Under the pieces are notes generated by a model. The model saw nothing but the letters and a program-made list of their open reading frames with translations, had not been told where the DNA came from and searched no databases. A program made the translations under genes and the position numbers. From Sphaerolaimus hirsutus (lineage: Eukaryota; Nematoda; Chromadorea; Monhysterida; Sphaerolaimidae): DNA of 64,000 nt. Shown piece after piece: positions 9,190 to 22,100 of the stretch (position 1 is the first letter of the stretch; each line of letters begins with the position of its first letter). The stretch spans positions 808,701 through 872,700 of the forward strand of contig OZ038450.1 of the NCBI GenBank assembly GCA_964036195.1, read 5' to 3'.

Positions 9190-11405
9190 CCAGAGTTGCG
9201 AAAGTGTATTTATGCTTACCCAAATACCCGAGTAAATGGGTATTTATATTTACACTTACGCTCACGCTTTTATAAAATACCTACTCAAATCAATCACTGC
9301 AATCACTCACTGAAAATAGCGACAGAAGTATAAATTGTGTCGAAATATGAGAGTGTCGTAAAAAATTGTCTCTTGATTATTATTCTTGAGAATCAATAGA
9401 GCTAAAAGTATTTGGGGATAAATAGCTGAGACATTTTCTGGGGGTTGGGGGTCAATAGAAAGCCAAGCCTCAGGATCGATGCACAGCAACCTCTGGGATA
9501 GATTTACCCAGAGCTGGAGCATTTTGGATGGCAACCACAGGGGATTTTGGGGTTAGCATTTTAGGGGGTGTACGCCACTTTTCACGTGTTTATATATCGG
9601 GAACCGCTTGGTGAAAAATGTTGAAATTTGGATATATTATGGTTTCATGTTGGGGCTCTCTCAGATAACGACGAAATTTTTCTAGAGCCCTCAGACCGGA
9701 GTTACGGTGGGTCTATAAAAAGATGGTCATTTGCGAAAATTTTGGTGTTGCTCAGAAAAAACAAACTTGCACATCAATAACTAGGCTAGTTCTGGCATGA
9801 TTTTGATCCTCACAGTTTGCACGTATGCATTTTCATCATGTTGATGTCAGTCAAGAGTTCGCGTTATTATCTTCTATGGCAAATCTGATAAAATATAGGG
9901 ATGATCTGGGTACAAAAGGGAACAAAAATGTAATCTCCATGTCATTCTGATGATTTTAAGTGTTCATTGGTGAAAATCGGCTGAGAAATGGTTGAGATAT
10001 GGAGTTTTGAAGTTGCATGCATCATCTCCTTGTGGTTATTTATGTGGATGAGAGGAAAAGTTTGAAGTGCTGTAACTTTTGATTGGAAAGAGATATTGAA
10101 CTCATTTTTGTTTTATATGCATTATTGTAGTCTAAAGTATTTGATAGCATGTTTAGAAAAAGTTTTTTTCGTGTTGACAAACCAGGTCACATCGATATAA
10201 AGAATATAGGCATCACTAATGCGACCACACAAACGGAATCTAAAGGTTGTACCAATTATTTTAAGTGTTGAACAATCAAAATCGGGCCAGAAATAGCCAA
10301 GTTATTGATGTGCAAAGTTTGCTTTTTCTGAGCAACACCAAAATTTTCACAAATGACTATCTTGTCCTATAATCTTTTTATAGACCCACCCAGAAAAATT
10401 TCGTCGAAATCTGTGAAGGCCCCGACCTGAAGCCACAATATATTCAAATTTCAAATTTTTCACCAAGCAGTTCCTGATATATAAACACGTGAAAAGTGGT
10501 GAACCCCATCCCCCCAAAATGCTAACTGCAAAATCCCCTATGGTGGCAACTGGGAACCCCCAATTCCCCAGCTATTTAAAGAGGACCCAGGACCTGTCCC
10601 CGGCAAAAAATAATTTTTTCAAAAGTCAATAATTGGTGTGTATGATTTGTATGCATGTTAATTAGGTGAAGTATCACCAAATTTGCATGCACAAAATTTC
10701 TGCAAGATGGTTACACATGCCAATGCATATTTTTTGGGGTGTGTATAAATGTTTTTTGATTTGTCTCAAATTTGGCATGCATGAACTCCTTCGTTTAGTG
10801 AATGACAAAAATAAGAGTGTAACAAAAATACAAACCACTAACCCCTCTGAGCTGAAATTTGGCATGCGTACTCACTAAATGACGGAGTACACGCATGCCA
10901 AAATTGAGACAAATCAAAAAAAAATTATACACCCACCCAAAGAATATCCTTCAGCATCAGGGTGTGTAACCAGTGTGCAAATTTGCTTGTAATAAAACTA
11001 ATTAACATGCAAACAAACCATACACACCAATTATTGACTTTTGAAAATTTTTATTTTTTGCCAGGGACCAGTCCCCGACCCGGGCCTCTGAAACAGCCCA
11101 ATTCCCCTACTAGAGCTCTGGTGTTAAACAATATGTATTTGTCATGTTATGTGATGATTGTTTTAAATGAGAATAATGCGAAATAATGAATGGAAATGAT
11201 CAATAAATTCATTTTAAAGTGAAAGCAACGGTGTTGTCCTATTCTCAACAGCAAGATCCCTCTCACAAAAAATTTAGGCTTACGCTTTTTTATGCTTTTC
11301 TAGGTATTTTAAAAATACCTTACGCTTACAGTATTCATACTCAAATTTTGGAAAGTGTATTTACGCTTACGCTTTCCAAAAATACCGGTATTTTAACAAC
11401 TCTGC
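9190..11405. mobile_element. Family B element split by nested palindromes
   Basis: Family B ends lie at about 9190 and 11405. Inside are one inverted repeat with arms near 9565 (CGCCACTTTTCACGTGTTTA) and 10490, centre near 10000, and a second from 10575 to 11090 with GTCCCCGGCAAAAAATAA at one end and its inverse at the other. No coding sequence seen. Confidence 0.55.
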
Positions 11406-12375
11406 AAATTTCTCTGTATTTTCATATTTACAGGAGAATTTACGCTAGACTGTCCCCAGCAGGATGACATCTCGCCACAATGTATTTTTGAAAGTCGACG
11501 GACATTTCACTGTACAATTTTGTCCTACTTACATAAGTACAATTACTTATGTCTTAAATTCGAATTTGAATGGACGGATTTCATTTAGTCTACAGCTGAT
11601 TTTATTCAGTCCAAGCTGTCCAAGTCCAACCTTAATTTGATTTAATTTCAGGGTAGATGGGATCAGCAGCGTACAAGCAATTGAAAAAAATTTACTCACA
11701 CATAAGGGACAGCCAAGATAAGGTCTTTGAATGGAGGAACAATCTACATACGTTTATTGGCTCAGTGCCAATATTTCATGCGTGTTTTATTGGACTGCGT
11801 TTCATTACTTAAAAATGTATAGTGGAAATAAAGTCGGTCGACTTGTATGTACAATGAATTACCCATTCGTTTGTTCTTACTCGCTTGTTCTCGCAACAAA
11901 GCGTACTCGCGTGGTATTGAGCCCATGGCCATTTGCACAGCTTACGTAAGATTTGTGCAGCAATGAACGACAATAAGCCCAGATTCATGTTGCTAAAGCT
12001 CGGCACTAAAAAATGAAAGCACATTGTGAGTTTGACAAAAGATGATGCAAAATGAATAATGACAAGGGAGGCGCCAATTCTGCAGGTGGAGAAATATACA
12101 AGAGAACAAATTATAAGTGGGAAGTAGAAAGTTAAGGGAAAAGTGGCAAGCGACAAGAAAACGCTAAAAACATTATTGTCGTTTTATTTGCCATTTGTTT
12201 TTTTAACTTTTTAATTCTCACTTTAAATTTACTTTAAAAATTTTACTTTCATTTTGCGGAATCGACTCCAAATTAACATTTGCAGTAGAAAAAAGGCAGC
12301 GATCCAGGATGAATATTGCTCGTTGCGATGAAAGTAGTAAAAAATGAGTGAACCCAATGAGTAAAAAATGAGTGT
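11406..12375. other. No gene recognised
   Basis: AT-rich sequence without coding character. Open frames here are short and lack splice-site context or family motifs. Confidence 0.4.
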
Positions 12376-12834
12376 ACCGTATTACCTCGAAATGTCCCAA
12401 TGGGGGTTTATTATTTCGCCAGCAAATTTTGAGGGGGGTTAATTGGAGGGGGGCTTTTTCGAGGTCTATTATTTCACCAGAATTTTTTTTTTGAAATCCT
12501 TTTTAGAATTTTTTGAAATTCCTCATACACAGACTTTGGAAAATCCAATAATAACAGAGATGTATACCTAAGTGTTTATAGGCATGTATAAGCGTATATA
12601 TTTACCTTAATGTAACGCGGCCACTGTGGGCCCTGCCATAATGTAACTCAGTCATTTGATTTAACGTGTGTTCTGCACTACACAGATCACAAACTGTTGT
12701 ATTTCTCATGTACTTTCTCTTCACACTCATATTGGGTGGGGTATTTCGAGGGGGGTTTATTATTTCCCAAGCTCGTGCAGACCTGGGGGTATTTCGAGGG
12801 GGTAATTCAAGGGGGATATTTTGAGGTAATACGG
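12376..12834. mobile_element. Family A MITE
   Basis: ACCGTATTACCTCGAAATGT at the left and TTTTGAGGTAATACGG at the right, with the standard G-rich inner arms. Confidence 0.7.
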
Positions 12835-13077
12835 CACTTAATTATGCTAAAAATAAATTTAGAAAACTATGTAATGTTCTTTTGTAAACTTGACTGACAT
12901 ATTGCTATACAATTTTCAAACAGCTGTAAATTAAAACTGACTAAAATCTAAAATTAAATATTTCACTGATAGATCCATTTATTTCAAAGTGGATTTACTT
13001 GTCCAACCCTTATGTGCAAAATAAAACAATTATGTTTGTTTGGGACACTGGCAGTTTCCCATTCTGCATTTGATGCA

Positions 13078-14025
13078 ATGCACATCAAGGGTGATTTACA
13101 GCATAACGACAAATAGAAACTGAAGCGACAAATTCAGTGGTGACAAATTACAAATAAATACTCAAGAACACTTAGTTATATCCTTCCCCAAACTGACATG
13201 TTGAAAGCACTCACCGATATCTACATCGTGTCCACAAATTATCCAAAAAGCCACAGTGGTTCTCGAAATATAAATTCAACTTTTTTTCGCTATTTGTTGG
13301 CAATTCAAACTAGAAATGTTTCCAACAAATAGCGACATTTTAAATTTAGATTTATATCTGAAGAACCACTGGAGCTTTTGCGATAATTTTTGGACATGGT
13401 ATAGATTGGTACCATGTCCAAAAATTCAATACATTTCAATACATTGCTTTCAATACATTTAAGCGTTTTTGAGTATTTGTAATTTGTAATTTGTCGACAG
13501 GGACGTAGGTATCCAGGATTTTTCAGCGGGGGGGGGGGGTGAAGGCTGCTTGTTTACCGAGGCCGGTGAAGGGAGGCTCAGCCCTCCCCTAACATTTTGA
13601 CCTATACAGTGAAAAAATGGCTCCATGGCGCTGGTGCCATTCCTTGACGCCACGCCATGGCGCCATTGGCGTTAGCGCCAGCGCCAGAACCGCTGTATAT
13701 GTATGTAAATATACATATTTATATATATATACAGTGAAAGGCTTTGAATTGTGCACATTTTCAGAGATTTAGGTCTACAGGGCTGACCTGCTGACAATAC
13801 GTGTGAACAGGAGATTGCGCGCTTGCGAGCAAAATTTTTAGCATCACAATTGAAAAATATGTAATAAAAGTTGCATTTTCCGGTAATTTTTAGGTCTCAC
13901 CCACACAACGGAGGGGAAGGCTGCAGCCGCCCTCCGCCCCCTCCTGGATACGTCCTTGTTTGTCGACACTGAATTTGTTGCCTCAGCACCTGTTTATCAT
14001 CATGCTGTAAATCACCCTTATGGAT
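13078..14025. repeat. Large inverted repeat enclosing a hAT-like MITE
   Basis: AAGGGTGATTTACAGCATAA near 13087 pairs with CATGCTGTAAATCACCCTTA near 14005, and CGACAAATTCAGTGG pairs with CGACACTGAATTTGTTG. The hAT-like element at 13498-13958 inserted into its centre. Confidence 0.6.
13498..13958. mobile_element. Non-autonomous hAT-like element with 8-bp target duplication
   Basis: Termini CAGGGACGTAGGTATCCAGG and its inverse CCTGGATACGTCCTTG. TTTGTCGA occurs at 13490-13497 and again at 13959-13966, the 8-bp duplication expected of hAT transposition. The 461-bp inside has C- and G-rich arms, a GGCGCTGGTGCCATT-type stretch and a TA microsatellite (about 13720-13732); no transposase. Confidence 0.78.
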
Positions 14026-14194
14026 GTTGTCCATGCTCATTACAATGTTTCATTCTGGAGAATTGTATAGCAATGCAAAGTGTATGCAAACTAATTATAC
14101 AATGACCATTGCACAATAGTAATGAAATGACACAATCATAGCGACCAACAGCCACAAAAACAATCTGTGACAAAACCAACACAGCAGCACTCAC

Positions 14195-16110
14195 TCACTC
14201 AAAATCACTCAATGGCATAACAGCACTGTTTTGCCTCTGTCTCCTGACCAATTCATCAAAAAATGGCACCTTCCTGCTTCTAGCCAGTGGATTTTTGAAA
14301 GACAACATGTTGCCTCTTTCCAACTGTGCCAAGTTGCCTCTGTGCACTATGGCATCATCCATGGGCGTCACTTCGTAGCCCGATGAACTGTCCTCACTCG
14401 TGTCAATTTGCTCATCGCTAGTGCTCGATTGCATGCCGTCTTGGATGGGTTCCAGACTTGTGTCAATGTCGCGTGTTTGTGTATCGGCCACTAGTGATGG
14501 TGGCGGTGGCTGTGGAGAGGAGAGTCATATTTTATTGTCTCACAAATTCCTGACAATTTTAAAGGTTATATTATGGTGACTTGATACTGTGCCAACCATA
14601 ATAGATGAATGCAAATGCTGTAAAAACATCCACAAGTTGCTGTTGCTGAAGTGGTGCACTTCACACTCATGTAAACTGCTTCCAACTCAAGTTTGCCACC
14701 AAATTTTGTTTGCACAGTGCAAGATCTCTAGCTACGGGAGTGCAGGAACACAAAATTTTGGGCGATGTAGTCCAGCAAAACAAAAACACACACAAAAATT
14801 CGCATTTTCGGCAACCCACAGACTCCACAATGTATTATAAATAGTTAGTGGGTCACCGCATAGACTACATCCCTAAAATTTTGTTTTTCGACGCGCCCTA
14901 TAGTCACCCACCAAAACAATTTTTCTGCTACATAACTTGAGTCAGAACCAGTTTAGATACCCATTGCAGCATTTAGACGCCTTTGCACATTTTACAGCGA
15001 CAGCTCATTGTTATTTTGCAAGAGAAACATATATCAATAATTCTTGGCATGCTGCCAATGTGAGACATAAATAACATTTTGTGCAACGTATCAAGTGCAC
15101 TCAAACAGACTGCAGTGATGCTATTGAGCACGTGTGCCAAGTTGGTGTTGGTCACGTTGCCGAATGTCTGCAGGTGCACCTGCGGCTGGTCGTTGCGGCC
15201 CAACATAGATGAGCGCCCGCCCACAAGAAGCCCATCCACATTACTACTGTCCTCTGAGAAGAGTTGCTGCGCCGCTGATGCTCCAGACTGCAAATCGTTC
15301 AGTGAAACTGCACGCGCTCCGCCTGCAATATTGTGGCCACACAAGCTAGTCTTCAACCGAAATTTTGAAAACTCGTAAAACAGCATTGAACGCATTTGAG
15401 TTTTCTAGAATTAGGTGCCCGTCATCTACAGTTGACGGAGAATAAAAATGACTCATTCTAGAAAACTCAAATGCCTTCAATGCTGATCTACGAGTTTTCA
15501 AAATTTCGGTTGAAAACTAGCTTGTGTGGCCACATTGATTTCAAATGATTGTCAAATTTGAAATGAGTGGATTGAGTGGCTCAGTTTTTAACCTAAATCT
15601 TCAAAACTCAGAAATCAGTTTGGATGCATTCGAGTTTAGCTGAATAAGGTCAACTGCAGTTGGAGGGGATTTAAAGCAGAGATATTAAAAGTACTGAACT
15701 TTCTAAAAAGTAAATGTAAACGTAAAGCTTTTTTACTCATACATGAGTACAGAAAACGTGTAAAGTTTAGAGTAAACTTAAATACGTTTGAACAACTATT
15801 ATGATTTAAAGAAACAACTCATTCTGGTAAACAAAATGCATTCAAAGCCATGCATGAGTTATCATGGGCAATTGGTGTGAGAAGGTAGTTACCGTTGACA
15901 CTTATTGGCACAGTTTCCACAGCCGTAGATATCACGGGGAATACTGGAGTCGGCTGGCATGTCTGGAATGGCGAAATATCATGTACGTATAGTTCAAAAT
16001 TGTGAAAAATTGCAAATGTGGAGTAGTTCGATGCACGCACCTGTGCGGTGCGTCTGGGCGGCGGTGGGAAGTTCTGCCCATAGTAATACTCCGTACTGTC
16101 GCTATCCGCC
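14195..16110 (-). CDS. Patched-related exons 23-26: distal tail and stop
   Basis: Exon 23 (16041-16110) encodes [20 protein letters not shown]. Exon 24 (15893-15962) encodes [20 protein letters not shown]. Exon 25 (15180-15322) has [20 protein letters not shown] and ends GRNDQPQ. Exon 26 (14195-14509) begins [20 protein letters not shown], is acidic in its middle ([16 protein letters not shown]), has [20 protein letters not shown] and ends MPLSDFE-stop. Phases 2-0-1-0 match and consensus splice sites are present. The PPPPRR and PPPP runs could bind SH3 or WW domains. A normal stop at the end argues that this is the true C-terminus. No TTTATT (AATAAA on this strand) was seen just beyond it. 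Confidence 0.72.
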
Positions 16111-19100
16111 CTGAGAGTAGCAGAGTTGTTGAAAGTACCGAACTTTTTCAAAGTATGCATATGCGTAAAGTACCGTATTACCTCGAAATACCCCCATGGG
16201 GGTTTATTATTTCGCCAGCAAAATTTGAGGGGGGGGTTAATTCGAGGGGGGGGTGGTTATTCGAGGGTTTTTTTTTATTTCCTCAGAAATTTTCGTAAGG
16301 ACCGTAGTAAATAGTAGGCATTTTCATACCCAAAACAGGTAAAAAATGTGTCCAAACAGGATATACCGTATTTCCTCGAAATACCCCCCGGGGGGTGATT
16401 GTTTCATAGTGGTCCCGAGGGGGGGGTTAAACGAGGGGGGGGTATTTCGAGGGGGGGGTTATTATTTCACGTGAAAATTTTTGAAAACCAAGTACGAAAT
16501 TGTCGTCTGAAACGTACGCAGACGTCGAAAAATGCAACAAAAACCGCCATTTATAAGGTTCTGTAGACGAATATTAGTATGTAGATGGTATGTACACTGT
16601 TCTAACGTGACACCGACACTGTTTTAACGTGTGTTCTGCAGTAGACTGAACACAAACTACAGTTATTGTCATGTACGTTCCCTTTACACTCAATTTGGGG
16701 GGGGGGTATTTCGAGGGGGGGGTGATTGTTTCATAGTGGTCTCGAGAGGGGGGGGGGGGTCAAACGAGGGGGGGGGTATTTCAAGGGGGGGGGGTATTTC
16801 GAGGAAATACGGTATTTGGACATAAAAACGTAGATAGCTACACAAACTAGTCTGTGTGTAGCTGCAATGTAAATTAACATCATGTACATTGCATACATGA
16901 CGTATTTATTATGTACGTGACGTACATCATTCCGGAGGGGGGGGGTATTTCGAGGGGGGGGGGGGTTTATTATTTCCCCAGCCCATTTTGAGGGGGGTTT
17001 ATTCGAGGGGGGTCAATTCAAGGGGGGATAATTCGAGGTAATACGGTATTTTGTTTTTACTGACCCCCCGGCCCCGGGCCCCCGAGTATAGAAAGCGTAA
17101 AGTAACATTTATTTACTTTTACTCGCGAGTAAACGTGAGTAAAATACTTTTTTTTAAATAGTCTCGAATGGCAAAAATACTCTTTCTGTACTTGCAAAAA
17201 TTACTCTACTGTACTCGAGTACTTTCAAAAAGTAAGCATACAGGCGAGTACAGATACTATATTTCCTCGAAATACCCCTAGGGGGTTTATTTTTTCAGAG
17301 TGATATTTTTGAAGGGGGGGGGGGTTAAACGAGGGGGGTATTTCGAGGGGGGTATTTCGAGGGTGGGTTTTATTATTTCGCCAGAAATTTTTTTTAAATC
17401 CCAGTACTAAATTGTTGTATGTAACGTAGACAGACGTTGAAAAATGCAACAAAAACCGCCATGTATAAGACTCTATAGACTTATATATTTATGTGCATAC
17501 GTAGACGGTATAAACCCTGTTCTAACATAACACAGTCATTGTTTTTAACGTGTGTTCTACGTTTCCGGCATCACAAAGTGTCAAAAGTCGTGTCAACTCC
17601 CCTGGAAAATAGCAAACGTATGTCTGTCATTTTGCAGACATTTTCCACAACTTTTGACAATTTACAAGTGTGTGAGTACTGAGTAGCACCTGGACTGACC
17701 TGTTCCTCCTGCGGCAGTTGTGTCTGGGGGGAGCCCTTTCCGATTGGTACAGCTTCGAGTGCCTGGCCCACTTTCCTTTGGAGGACGTCGACTGGCACTG
17801 GTGCCGCGAGGAGCACTGCGAGATGGCGCAAACTCTCGCACATGTAAACTCTCAGCGCACCCGAGTTCCCGTCCCGGCGCATCTGACTCGCTCCCAGAGC
17901 ATTTTAACTCTCAGCAAATTTATGACCCTATGCGCGGCGGTAAATACAATCAAAGATACCGTATATCCTCGAATAAGACCCCAGGGGAGTTTTTTTTCGT
18001 CAGAGTTTTTGAGGGGGGACTTATTCAAGGGGGAGGAGTTATTCAAGGGAGGGACTTATTTTTTCCTCAGAAACTTGGACTGAATTCATTGTATGTATGC
18101 ATTCTGTCAACTCATGTAATCCATGTATTTAACAGTTCAACAACAACAAAAAAGTGTTTATACACTGGGTACATGTCATGTATCTGCTATCGCTGCCATA
18201 CGTTAACATTCTTCTGTATTTTCATCGATCATTTTTGTAAATTTTAAAGCATATTTTTCACCCAGAGGGGGGACTTATTCAAGAGGGGGGAGTTATTCGA
18301 GGGGGGAGTTATTTTTTCGTCAGTGTTTTTGAGGGGGGAGTTATTCAAGGGGGAGGAGTTATTCGAGGGGGGGGGGTCTTATTCGAGGATATACGGTAGG
18401 TAAAGTCAATGTTTGAAAATAGTTTAGGTATATATAAATATTTACAGACACAATTCTAAAATTCGATTTTCAAATAAATATACAAATATAAATGAAATAA
18501 AAATTGAAATTCCTAATTTCAGATTCAGACCATAGTTGTTCAAACGTATTTACTTTTACTAGATAAATAGGTATACTTCAGTACAGAGTACCAAAATACG
18601 TTTACATTCCTACATTTTTATGTATACTTTTTGAAACTACTCTAGTACAGAAAACTTATATCGAACAATAGTGGAAATTAGTTGAAAATGGTTATATGAG
18701 CACATATATAGCCAAAAATTGCTTACATCAGGCAGAAAGTTATGAAAATTAGTGATTTTGAGTGAAAATTTGGGTGACAGTTCTCAAAATACTCACTTTT
18801 ACATTTTCTTTAGAAAAGTACGTTTACTCTATGGTGTCAAATTTCCGTTTTCCGTTTTTCCGCTGAAATTTTTTCCCCATTTATATTTCCGTTTTCAATA
18901 AAAACAATTTTTTGACACCCTAGTTTACTCACGTTTACTCATGAGTAAAAGTTAAAAAAATAAGTTTACCATTTGCTGTACATTGAAAAATAAATACTTT
19001 ATGTTTACGTATACTTTGAAAAATGTTTGGAATTTATGACAACTCTGTTTCAAACACTATTTGTCGCTTTTTTCTCATTTCATATAAAGACCAATGTTGT

Positions 19101-22100
19101 CTATTGTTCACTTTAGTAAGTTACAATTGTTCAACAAAATATTTAAGGCAACAGCAAAGAGCATTATTTTGTGTAAAACAGAACTAAACACTAAACGATA
19201 AAAACACAGAACCCCCCCCCCCCCCGACAATTTCTACGTTTTAATAGCATTTGGTTAAGATGACCCGTGCACACAAGCGATTGTAGCAAGAACACGAAAG
19301 AAAAAGCACCGACGCGGTGGTCCAAGGGGCAGGCGGGTCTGCGGCCGCACTTGTGGTGGTGGTGTGCGCGCGTGCGCTCCCCCCGCCGCTGGCCGCACTG
19401 GCGGTGCCGCCCCTGGCCGCCGCTGCTACCCGCGCACTGCGTCCGGCCGCGGGCCGCCCTGCGCTCGGCTGCGCACTCGCTGCCGTCGCTCTCGCCGCCG
19501 CCTCCAGTCGATGTGCGCCAACGGCAGCTGCGCGTGCTCATCGTCTTCATACGCCTTTTATACACACATTTTTAGCATAAAAAGAATGTTTCGGAATTTT
19601 TATTTTTAATGTTTTGTTAAGCGGCGTTTACACTGCGAGCTGTGCCAGCAAACTTTTTTCTGTCGGCAATGGACATTTTGTCACGACAACGCACAAATTT
19701 TACAGAAATTTTGCATGTGCCGACAAAAAAGCCTCGTTAAAAAGAAACCGAACCGACAACGAAAATATGATGAAAAAGCCTCGTTGAACTCCAAGCGAAC
19801 CGACAACGAAGATTTGGACAGATGGGCAAGTGCAAAGTTATTGAAAGGTGCATACGTTTACTCAAAAAATATGCGTACGCGAGTACGCGGTAAATACATT
19901 TACATATACTTTAAAAAAAGTACTGTACACACTTGTACGCGTACATTTTCAAAGCCTACGCATATGGAAAATGTATTTAAGATATTTCAATGTGGGACAT
20001 TTACTGCTCAAACCACAAGCTTTAAACAAAATAGCACCATAATGTGATGAAAAAACCCAGGTAAAATGGTCTGTTGTATGTTCCACGTAAAAATTACCCA
20101 TATTACCAACGTTATTTCTATTGTGGCATAAATTTTACCAATTTTTCGTTCATTAGTCAGTTTGCACATGGTAGAATTCCATGCAAAGTGTGTTGTCGAT
20201 AAGCTATATTTATAAAGTCATCATATTTATCTATCATTTTCTTACAGAAAAACGTACATTGTGCTGTAGACATATGAAAACGTGCCCAATTTTACATATT
20301 CTTTTAAGGAAAGTACTTGTTTCATCACTCACAAGAAAAGTGAAAATTTACGCGTAAGTACAAGTAAAAAAAGTATTTTACATTTTCTATACTTTGTGGT
20401 GAGTAGAAAAAAATACTTTACGTTTACATATACTTTTGAAAAAGTTCAGTAATTCTAACAACTCTGGCAAGTGTGATCATTTTTGGAATGAGGTATGAAT
20501 CATAGTTGTTAAAATGTATTTACTTTTACTCAATAAATATGTAAACTCGAGTACAGAGTAAATACATTTACGTTTGATCGGAAAAAAGTTTCTTGTACTC
20601 GCGTTTACATATACTTTTTGAAAGTACTCAAGTACAGAAAACGTATTCCTGATATTCCATTATACAGGTGTTTTGAAGGCATGGAATGGAGAAAAGGGTG
20701 AAATAGGCAAAAAATAGAGAAAAATGCCCAAAAATGTGAATTTAATATGATTTATAGCCATAAAGACTAAAAATAGGCTTATTTGATGTTGAAATCGGTA
20801 AAAAATATGAAAATTAGTGATTGTGATTTTGAAAATTGGGGCAAAATTTTCAAAAATACTCACCTTTACGTTTTTTCAGCAGAAAAAGTATGTTAACTCA
20901 CGTTTACTCATGAGTAAAAGTAAAAAAATTACTTAACGTTTTCTGTACTCAGGGGGTGAGTAAAAAATAAATACTTTATGTTTACATATAATTGAAAAAA
21001 GTTCAGGATTACAGCTCAGCGGCGTTTGACGTGAAATGATGATGTAAAATTTTGTTGTAAAATTGATTACATCAAAATAGACAGAGGTACAGTATTAAAA
21101 TTTTAGAATTAGATAGTTCTAGTAATTGTGTGTAATGTCCTAAAAAATAAAGAAAATAATTATTATTTAATAATTTATTTATTTTACATCAAAATTTACA
21201 CATTTTACATCAACATTTTACATCAAACATTTTAGGCTATTTACACAGGTCCCGGCCGGGGACCGGGACCCGGCAAAAAATATTTTTTAGTCAAAAGTGA
21301 ATAATTGGCGTGTATGGGTTATTTGCATGTTAATAAGGTGAATTATCACCAAATTAGCATGCACAAAATTTTTGCAAGATGGTTACACCCGCCGATGCAT
21401 ATTCATTGGGCGGGTGTGTAAAATTATTCCAATTAGTCTCTGTTTAGTGAGTACGCATGCCAACTTTTAGCTCCGGGCGGTTACCAGTTTTTATTTTATT
21501 TATACTTTAATTTTTTTGATCACTATTTTTGTACAGTGATCGAAATCCTGCCGGGGCCCGAAAATGTTGAAATGGCCCCAACCGGGATCAAATGTCCCCA
21601 GTGAGAAAAATTTTTTTTCAGTAAAGAAAGAATTTCGGTCCCCGACCGGGGACGTTCGTCCCCAGTAGGGGACAAATTTTTAGTCCCCTGCTGGGGACGA
21701 ACGTCCCCGGTCGGGGACAAAAATTCTTTGTTTACTGAAAAAAAATTTTTCTCACCGGGGACGTTTGACCCTGGTTGGAGCCATTTCGGCATTGCCGGGG
21801 ACTGGGCCCCGGCAGGATTTTGATCACTATACAAAGATACAGTGATCAAAAAAAATTAAAGTATAAATAAAATAAAAACCGGTAACTGCCCGGAGCTAAA
21901 CGAAGGAGTACACGCATGCCAAATTTGAGACTAATTGGAATAATTTTACACACCCACCCAAAGAATATGCATCGGCGGGTGTAACTGTCTTGCAAAAATT
22001 TTGTGCATGCTAATTTGGTAATAATTCACCTTATTAACATGCAAATAACCCATACAAGCCAATTATTCACTTTTGACTAAAACATATTTTTTGCCGGGTC

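Noticed and set aside
19317-19580. + strand frame that looks like a hydrophobic Ala/Pro/Leu protein
   Set aside because: It is the complement of the GC-rich block taken as exon 21; it has no initiator context, no splice partners on the + strand and only low-complexity composition.
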